From Micrococcales bacterium (GTDB lineage Bacteria; Actinomycetota; Actinomycetes; Actinomycetales; Dermatophilaceae), in the NCBI GenBank assembly GCA_003157445.1, contig PMJN01000282.1, forward strand, positions 10,723 through 21,924: a stretch of DNA of 11,202 nucleotides. Reading direction: 5' to 3'. The position numbers and the translations under genes are program-made. Below, piece by piece: positions 6,668-11,202 of this stretch. The notes beneath the pieces were generated by a model that ran no database searches, had not been told where the DNA came from, and was given only the letters and a program-made list of their open reading frames with translations. Within the stretch, counting starts at the first letter, position 1; every line of letters starts with the position of its first letter.

Positions 6668-8959
6668 GTGTCTACCTCTTCGTCCCGACCAGCCACCGCC
6701 GTCAGGAGCCTCGCCGACGACGTCCGGGGTCGCAGTGATGAACAGTTGCGCGCCCTGGTCCGACGTCGACCCGACCTCGCGCGCCCGGCACCCAGTGACC
6801 TGACCTCGCTAGCAGCTCGGGCAAGCACCCGCTCGAGCGTTCAACGGGCACTGGACGGGCTCGACCGTGGGCATCTGCAGGTCCTTGAGACGCTCGTTGT
6901 CGGGCCGGACCCGGTCGATCTGGCGATGACGACGCAGCTTCTCATCGCCTCGCCCCGATCCCTTGACGGATTCGTCCGCGAGCTCTGGGACCGCGCGCTG
7001 CTGTGGCGCAGCGGCGACGGTCTACACGTGGTGCGGGCAGTCTCCGAGGTGCTCGGGCCCCATCCAGCCGGACTCGGACCGGCCATTGCCGACCTGCCCG
7101 GCTCGACCCCGCCGTGGTTGGCCTCGCCCGAGGCTCTGGACCAGGTCATCGCCTCAGCACCTGCCGATGCTCGCAAGATACTCGACATGCTCACCTGGGG
7201 ACCGCCCATCGGAACGCTGTCGCCCGGTGGGCCGATGGCTGCCGCAGGTGCCTGGCTGCTGTCCCATCAACTGCTTATCGCGCTGTCCGGCGAACACGTC
7301 GCTCTGCCACGGGAGGTCGCCTTGAGGCTGCGCACTGGCAGACTGCACCGTGAGACGGCGCTGAACGCACCGAAACTGACCGTTACCAACTACGAGCAGT
7401 CCTCAGTCGATGACGCAGCCGGAGGTCAGGCTTCCGAGCTCCTCGGCCTCGTGGACGAGTTGGCCGCGGACTGGGGCCCTCGCCCGCCACGGGTCCTGCG
7501 CGCCGGAGGCCTGTCGGTGCGCGATTTCAAGCGCCTGACCTCGATCCTCGATGTCGACATGGACCATGCTGCATTCGTGGTCGAAACTGCCTACGCCGCG
7601 GGCCTGCTGGCTGATGACGGGTCACTAGAGCCCGTGTGGGCACCGACACCGGGATATGACGACTGGCAGCAGAAGCCTTCGGCGAACCGTTGGGTGCGAC
7701 TCGGCCAGGCCTGGCTGAGCTCGGGTCGTGCTCCCCATCTGGTTGGCACGGTCCCGGCCGGCGGCGGTAGCCCCATCAACGCTCTTAGCGCAGAGGTTGT
7801 CTATCCGCCGATGCGTCAGTTGCGCGGCGACGTGCTGACCGAGCTGGCGGAGCTGCCTGCAGGGCAGGCAGCCGACCTAGCCAGCCTGGAAAAGCGCATC
7901 CGCTGGCGCAGGCCCATGCGCCGAGGCGAGATCATCGCGGCGGTCACAGCCGCCGTGCTGCGCGAGGCGGAGTGGCTGGGGATCACCGGACGTGGAGCGC
8001 TCAGCACCGCCGGGCGTCTGCTATTTGAGGCCACAGCCGATCCCTCTGTCGCAGAAGAGGCGATCAACACCCATCTGCCCTCACCGGTGGAGCACGTGCT
8101 GTTGCAGGCGGATCTGACGGCCGTAGCACCCGGCCGTCTGGAGGGCAGCCTTGCCCAGTTCATGCGCCTGGTCGCCGACGTCGAGTCACGTGGCGGCGCG
8201 ACGGTCTATCGCTTCTCTCCGCAGAGCGTGCGCCGTGCCCTGGACGCCGGGTGGTCTTCCGGACAGGTCCTCAGCGCCTTGCAGGACGCAAGCCGGACGC
8301 CGGTCCCCCAGCCACTGGAGTACCTTGTGGGCGATGTCGCCCGCCGTCACGGACAGACGCGAGTGGGTACCGTCGCGGCATACATCCGCAGCGACGACAC
8401 GACGGTGCTGGACACCATGCTGGCCGATCGCGGGCTTGCTGCACTCCAGCTCCGACGTGTTGCCCCCACAGTCGTCGTATCGCAAGCACACACCTTGGTT
8501 GTCCTGGAGATGTTGCGTGAGAACGGTTTTGCCCCTGTCGCCGAGACGACCGAGGGCGGCGTCCAGATACCGCGTGTCTCCCACCACCGCACCCCCGCCC
8601 GCCGTACGCCGACCGCGCCGACGATCACATCGGTGGTCGATGACGAGCTCACCGAGATACTCATCTCCGCACTTCGCGCGGGGGAGGAGTCAGCGGCGTA
8701 CGAACGCGAACGTGCGCAGTCTCAGCCGGGACCGCGGCTGCCATCCACCGAGCCGGCTGTCGCCCTTGCCCTGCTTCGCGAGGCATCCGCGGACAGTCTC
8801 GGAGTATGGATCGGTTATGCCGACGCCGACGGCCGGACTAAGCGAATACTCTTTTATCCCAAGAGGATCGAGGGTGGGCGAGCCTACGGTTCTGTCGAAG
8901 GCTCCAATGTTGAGCACACCTTCTCGATCCATAGGATCACCGGCGCCGCGGTCAGCTGA
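6668..8959 (+). CDS. Helicase-associated protein (Helicase_C_3/XPB-Ssl2-like domain plus WYL-like C-terminus)
   Basis: A 763-residue actinobacterial protein that normally accompanies the XPB-type DNA repair helicase. The N-terminal ~470 residues are alpha-helical, with winged-helix-like stretches such as [12 protein letters not shown] (65-76) and [15 protein letters not shown] (417-431). Residues 473-600 match the XPB/Ssl2-like helicase C-terminal domain ([57 protein letters not shown]). Residues 698-760 resemble a WYL-type ligand or nucleic-acid-binding fold ([21 protein letters not shown] and FSIHRITG). I see no Walker A or DEAD/DEAH motif, so it is not itself an ATP-driven helicase. Start GTG 6668 has no Shine-Dalgarno sequence and is probably leaderless. 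It ends 4 bp from the convergent L7/L12-like gene. Partnership with XPB in DNA repair is inferred from recurring adjacency. Confidence 0.9.
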   Translation: MSTSSSRPATAVRSLADDVRGRSDEQLRALVRRRPDLARPAPSDLTSLAARASTRSSVQRALDGLDRGHLQVLETLVVGPDPVDLAMTTQLLIASPRSLDGFVRELWDRALLWRSGDGLHVVRAVSEVLGPHPAGLGPAIADLPGSTPPWLASPEALDQVIASAPADARKILDMLTWGPPIGTLSPGGPMAAAGAWLLSHQLLIALSGEHVALPREVALRLRTGRLHRETALNAPKLTVTNYEQSSVDDAAGGQASELLGLVDELAADWGPRPPRVLRAGGLSVRDFKRLTSILDVDMDHAAFVVETAYAAGLLADDGSLEPVWAPTPGYDDWQQKPSANRWVRLGQAWLSSGRAPHLVGTVPAGGGSPINALSAEVVYPPMRQLRGDVLTELAELPAGQAADLASLEKRIRWRRPMRRGEIIAAVTAAVLREAEWLGITGRGALSTAGRLLFEATADPSVAEEAINTHLPSPVEHVLLQADLTAVAPGRLEGSLAQFMRLVADVESRGGATVYRFSPQSVRRALDAGWSSGQVLSALQDASRTPVPQPLEYLVGDVARRHGQTRVGTVAAYIRSDDTTVLDTMLADRGLAALQLRRVAPTVVVSQAHTLVVLEMLRENGFAPVAETTEGGVQIPRVSHHRTPARRTPTAPTITSVVDDELTEILISALRAGEESAAYERERAQSQPGPRLPSTEPAVALALLREASADSLGVWIGYADADGRTKRILFYPKRIEGGRAYGSVEGSNVEHTFSIHRITGAAVS

Positions 8960-8963
8960 GTGC

Positions 8964-9344
8964 TCACTGCGGACGACGGTAGTGCTCTCCCACAACGGCC
9001 TTGGCGCCAGCCTTCTGAAGTCGCTCGACCACTCGTTCGGCGCTTACCTGGCTGATCCCTGACACGACGATCGCCGGCGCATCCTGGGCGAGCTTGCTGG
9101 CGGACATGAAGTCGAGCCCGGTCGCCTCGGTGATGACGGTGATAACGGTCACGGGGTTGGTCCCGGTCACCTGAAGGACGACCTGGGACTGCCCTGGCTC
9201 AGTCAGTGCGGGCAGAGCCCGACGAGGTCTGCGCAGCGTGGCTTCAGCGCGCCGCGCCAGCCAACCCTTCAGTCCCCTGGGCGCTATGTCGCCTGCCGGC
9301 CTCCGATCTTGCGGCGTGGGTTCGCCCGGGGTTGGCTCAGGCAT
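8964..9344 (-). CDS. Stand-alone ribosomal protein L7/L12 C-terminal-domain-like protein
   Basis: A 126-residue protein. Residues 1-50 are Pro/Arg-rich and probably disordered, with a basic stretch LKGWLARRAEATLRRPRR (25-42). Residues 54-119 follow the L7/L12 C-terminal fold pattern: QVVLQVTG, then VTVITVITEATGLDFMSASK, then a short LAQDAPAIVV linker, then SAERVVERLQKAGAKAVV. Compared with L12 (K-VIK-VRE-TGLGLKEAK-LV...KEEAE), the basic and acidic residues of the factor-binding face are replaced (for example I-T-V-I-T-E and DFMSAS). The N-terminal dimerisation domain and hinge that anchor L12 to L10 are absent. It therefore probably does not replace L12 on the ribosome. ATG 9344 overlaps the last 8 nt of the HMG-CoA lyase gene (ATGCCTGA), indicating translational coupling. 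Role unknown. Confidence 0.83.
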   Translation of the reverse strand: MPEPTPGEPTPQDRRPAGDIAPRGLKGWLARRAEATLRRPRRALPALTEPGQSQVVLQVTGTNPVTVITVITEATGLDFMSASKLAQDAPAIVVSGISQVSAERVVERLQKAGAKAVVGEHYRRPQ

Positions 9345-10290
9345 CGTCACCGGCACCCGAACTGCCCGCCAGCGCCTTAACGACACGTGAAGGCGACGGC
9401 CGACCCAGGTGTCCAGCCATCCACACACTGGTTTCCACCAGCGCCTCCAGGTCGACCCCGGTCTTGATTCCCAAGCCGTCCAGGGCCCAGACGAGGTCCT
9501 CGGTCGCCAGGTTGCCCGTCGCGCTCTTGGCGTAGGGGCAGCCGCCCAGGCCGCCGGTGGATGCATCGACGACGCTCACTCCGTGAGCCAGCGCAGCCAA
9601 GGTGTTAGCCAAGGCCTGGCCATAAGTATCGTGGAAGTGCACCCCGATGCGCTCGACACCAATCCCCTTGATGTCCAACGCATCCAGCAGCCGGTGCACG
9701 TGTCCGGTGGTGCCGGTTCCGATGGTGTCGCCGAGACTGAGCTGGTCGCAGCCCAGATCCATCATCTGGGATGCGACGTCCACTACCTGGGCAATAGGGA
9801 CATCTCCCTCCCACGGGTCGCCAAAGCACATCGAGACGTACGCGCGGACCCAAAGACCCTCGTTGCGTGCTCGCTGTGCAACCGGAGCGAACATGGCGAT
9901 GGACTCCTGCAACCCACGGTTGAGGTTCTTACGGGCGAAGGTCTCGGTCGCACTGCCAAAGATGGCAATGGCCTGAACGCCCTGGGCCAGGGCTGCTTCT
10001 AGACCTCGCTCGTTGGGCACCAGAACGGGCCGGTTGCGACCACGACCGACCTCACCGAGAAGACCGAGCAGCGCCGCGGAGTCGGCGAGCTGGGGAACCC
10101 ACTGGGGCGGCACGAAAGACGTGGTCTCGATGGTGTCGAGTCCAGCTGCCACCAGACGTCGGATGAACTCGGCCTTCACCTCCACCGGGACAAGCGTCTT
10201 CTCGTTCTGTAGCCCGTCGCGAGGTCCGACCTCATAGATGGTGACCCGCTCGGGCACGTCGGTAAGGGCTTCACGCTGCGGTCGTCGCAT
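9337..10290 (-). CDS. Hydroxymethylglutaryl-CoA lyase
   Basis: A 317-residue TIM-barrel enzyme of the HMGL-like/DRE-TIM family that cleaves 3-hydroxy-3-methylglutaryl-CoA to acetyl-CoA and acetoacetate, the last step of leucine degradation and of ketone-body formation. All key residues are seen: EVGPRDGLQNEK (20-31) with Arg24 and metal-binding Asp25, SFVPPQWVPQ (58-67), SLGDTIGTGT (185-194), VHFHDTYGQ with metal ligands His218 and His220, and the signature GGLGGCPYAKSATGN (246-260) with catalytic Cys251 and Asn260. ATG 10290 has a strong AGGAGG 5 nt upstream. First gene of a two-gene unit with the L7/L12-like gene. The gene splits the usual helicase-associated/XPB pair. Other leucine-degradation enzymes are not in the window, apart from the acyl-CoA synthetase about 2.8 kb away. 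Confidence 0.97.
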   Translation of the reverse strand: MRRPQREALTDVPERVTIYEVGPRDGLQNEKTLVPVEVKAEFIRRLVAAGLDTIETTSFVPPQWVPQLADSAALLGLLGEVGRGRNRPVLVPNERGLEAALAQGVQAIAIFGSATETFARKNLNRGLQESIAMFAPVAQRARNEGLWVRAYVSMCFGDPWEGDVPIAQVVDVASQMMDLGCDQLSLGDTIGTGTTGHVHRLLDALDIKGIGVERIGVHFHDTYGQALANTLAALAHGVSVVDASTGGLGGCPYAKSATGNLATEDLVWALDGLGIKTGVDLEALVETSVWMAGHLGRPSPSRVVKALAGSSGAGDDA

Positions 10291-10295
10291 TGGTA

Positions 10296-10301
10296 CCTCC
10301 T
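10296..10301 (-). promoter_or_regulatory. Shine-Dalgarno sequence of the HMG-CoA lyase gene
   Basis: AGGAGG, a perfect match to the anti-Shine-Dalgarno core, 5 nt before ATG 10290. It is the best ribosome site in the window and contrasts with the leaderless-type starts of the permease, DUF2530 and helicase-associated genes. Confidence 0.85.
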
Positions 10302-10434
10302 GCTGTGGGTACCCATCGTGTCAGTAGGCGGCCGTGCCTCACCAGCGGCAAAGCAACAGAAGGGACGCCACAGTTGGTACCTTGTCGTTCGACGGTTCAC
10401 TTCTGGCAGAACGACACGGCAAGGAAGAGCGCAG

Positions 10435-11064
10435 ATGAGCGAGCCCACCAGCGGCGGCAAGCAGCAGCCCGACCCTGACCGCGACCCAGAGACGAACAAA
10501 GACCCCGAAAGAGGCGCGGACGACGTCCAGGACGAAACCCCTGACTCCACCTTCAGCGACCCAACTGCACCGGTCTGGGCCGATCCGACCGCCCCCATCC
10601 CCGCACCGCCGACTCCTCCGGGCGCTGCCCAGCCTCCGAGCGACCAGCCGACCACCCCTCCGGTCGCCCCACCCATCAGCAACCCTTACGCCCAGCAGCC
10701 GCCTCAGCCATACGCGCAGCAGCCGCCGCCGCCTCCGTCATATGGCCAGCAGTACACGACATACAGCCAACAGCCCTACACGACCGGCCAGCACACACCG
10801 ACGAACACCTCGGCCATCGTGCTGACGATCCTGTCAGGGATCAGCATCATCTCCTGCAACATCCTGGCGATCGCCTCGTTGGTCCTCGGCATCGTCGCCC
10901 TCACCAAGAACGCAACAGACCACGAGGGCTCAGGGCGCACTACCAAGATCGGCTGGATCGTCTTCGCATTAGTCTGGGCCGTAGCGATCCTGGGCCTTAT
11001 CGGGCTCATAATCGTGGGCGCCCACTCCTCAAACAACCCATCCAACGACATGTTCGGCAACTGA
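10435..11064 (+). CDS. Pro/Gln-rich, two-helix membrane protein, DUF4190-like
   Basis: A 209-residue protein. Residues 1-123 are a hydrophilic low-complexity tail: first acidic/basic (DPDRDPETNKDPERGADD), then Pro/Thr/Ala-rich, then a repeated PYAQQPP/YGQQ segment (84-107). The rest has two hydrophobic helices, about 126-156 (IVLTILSGISIISCNILAI onward, ending LGIVAL) and 172-196 (IGWIVFALVWAVAILGLIGL onward). A GSGRTTK loop joins them. This matches the DUF4190-type layout common in Actinobacteria, where an Ala/Pro/Gln-rich cytoplasmic tail precedes a small membrane domain; function is unknown. ATG 10435 is chosen because GGAAG lies 7 nt upstream. The frame is open to a GTG at 10318, but that extension has no ribosome site and unlike composition. 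Divergent from HMG-CoA lyase with a 144-bp gap in which I see no gene. Confidence 0.82.
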   Translation: MSEPTSGGKQQPDPDRDPETNKDPERGADDVQDETPDSTFSDPTAPVWADPTAPIPAPPTPPGAAQPPSDQPTTPPVAPPISNPYAQQPPQPYAQQPPPPPSYGQQYTTYSQQPYTTGQHTPTNTSAIVLTILSGISIISCNILAIASLVLGIVALTKNATDHEGSGRTTKIGWIVFALVWAVAILGLIGLIIVGAHSSNNPSNDMFGN

Positions 11065-11128
11065 CTGACCCACGACAAAGATCGCTTGCGGGAACACTCG
11101 CGCCCACGATCGCGTTGATGGACACACC

Positions 11129-11202
11129 ATGGTTGACGGACCCCTGATCGTTCAAAGCGACAAAACACTCCTCCTTGAGGTCGACCACCCGGACGCTGAG
11201 GC
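11129..11202 (+). CDS. DNA repair helicase XPB, N-terminal 24 codons (gene runs off the window)
   Basis: The frame starting at ATG 11129 reads MVDGPLIVQSDKTLLLEV, then DHPDAEA, to the edge. The GPLIVQSDKT-LLEVDHPDA opening is characteristic of bacterial/actinobacterial XPB (Ssl2-type 3'-5' helicase), which unwinds DNA in repair. No stop interrupts the frame. The upstream ATG at 11118 is out of frame. There is no clear Shine-Dalgarno sequence. The gene lies 64 bp after the DUF4190-like gene on the same strand. The helicase-associated protein encoded at 6668-8959 is the expected partner. The call rests on a short N-terminal match and on this context. Confidence 0.82.
   Translation, partial: MVDGPLIVQSDKTLLLEVDHPDAE

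Noticed and set aside
6574..6828. N-terminal extension of the acyl-CoA synthetase by about 85 codons
   Set aside because: The extension is unlike ligases, lies over the divergent gene's promoter and first codons, and ignores the GGAGG placed before GTG 6573.
8151..9062. A 303-codon plus-strand frame overlapping the end of the helicase-associated gene
   Set aside because: It is a shifted frame of the Helicase_C_3 and WYL-like regions, Ser/Arg/Pro-rich and without motifs.
9345..9566. N-terminal extension of the L7/L12-like gene into the HMG-CoA lyase gene
   Set aside because: The extra 74 codons are an out-of-frame copy of the conserved lyase C-terminus (Trp/Arg-rich, no domain). ATG 9344 gives a typical short stop-start overlap.
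10318..10434. Upstream GTG start for the DUF4190-like protein
   Set aside because: It adds 39 residues of unlike, basic composition with no ribosome site. ATG 10435 has GGAAG at good spacing and begins the typical acidic, hydrophilic tail.
1..11202. CRISPR arrays, insertion sequences, phage or defence genes
   Set aside because: I found no regularly spaced repeats, transposase or integrase motifs, terminal inverted repeats, nuclease/helicase defence cassette or toxin-antitoxin pair. The region reads as a conserved chromosomal neighbourhood with a few insertions.

Overview
The window comes from a high-GC actinobacterium. The evidence is strong GC bias at third codon positions, frequent GTG starts, apparently leaderless promoters (TANNNT about 7 nt before the start codon), and gene families largely confined to Actinobacteria: DUF2530, DUF3027, and the helicase-associated/WYL protein that accompanies bacterial XPB. 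I cannot name the genus. From memory, the backbone (NCS2 permease/DUF2530, DUF3027, cold-shock protein, MFS transporter, helicase-associated protein, XPB) is a recurring actinobacterial neighbourhood. Mycobacterium tuberculosis has related genes between ercC3/Rv0861c and Rv0883c. This is therefore mostly a conserved chromosomal region that carries insertions, not a mobile island.

Layout. 1-959 (-): a purine permease of the NCS2/AzgA type, cut by the window edge. 1019-1291 (+): a small DUF2530 membrane protein, divergent from the permease across a 59-bp gap that holds two back-to-back leaderless promoters and a 14-bp perfect palindrome. 2452-1313 (-): an operon of a cold-shock protein with a helical tail followed by a four-cysteine DUF3027 protein. 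2719-3210 (+): the C-terminal half of an MFS transporter with no N-terminal half, evidently a broken gene. 4117-3197 (-): an aldose-1-epimerase family protein. 4840-4142 (-): a single-pass membrane protein with a small beta-rich exported domain. 6573-4930 (-): an acyl-CoA synthetase. 6668-8959 (+): a helicase-associated protein with Helicase_C_3 and WYL-like parts. 10290-8964 (-): HMG-CoA lyase overlapping a stand-alone L7/L12 C-terminal-domain protein. 10435-11064 (+): a proline/glutamine-rich DUF4190-like membrane protein. 11129 to the edge (+): the first 24 codons of the DNA repair helicase XPB.

How the genes fit together. The acyl-CoA synthetase and HMG-CoA lyase would suit acyl-CoA and leucine/ketone-body catabolism, but they are not in one operon. 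The helicase-associated protein and XPB form the usual pair, here separated by about 2.2 kb holding three unrelated genes. The cold-shock protein and DUF3027 are translationally close (3 nt apart) and probably co-expressed. I see no rRNA, tRNA, CRISPR array, insertion sequence, phage gene or defence system. The points most worth a second look are the L7/L12-like protein that lacks the conserved basic residues, the repeated leaderless-promoter geometry with its shared palindrome, the broken MFS gene, and the conserved but uncharacterised csp-DUF3027 pair.
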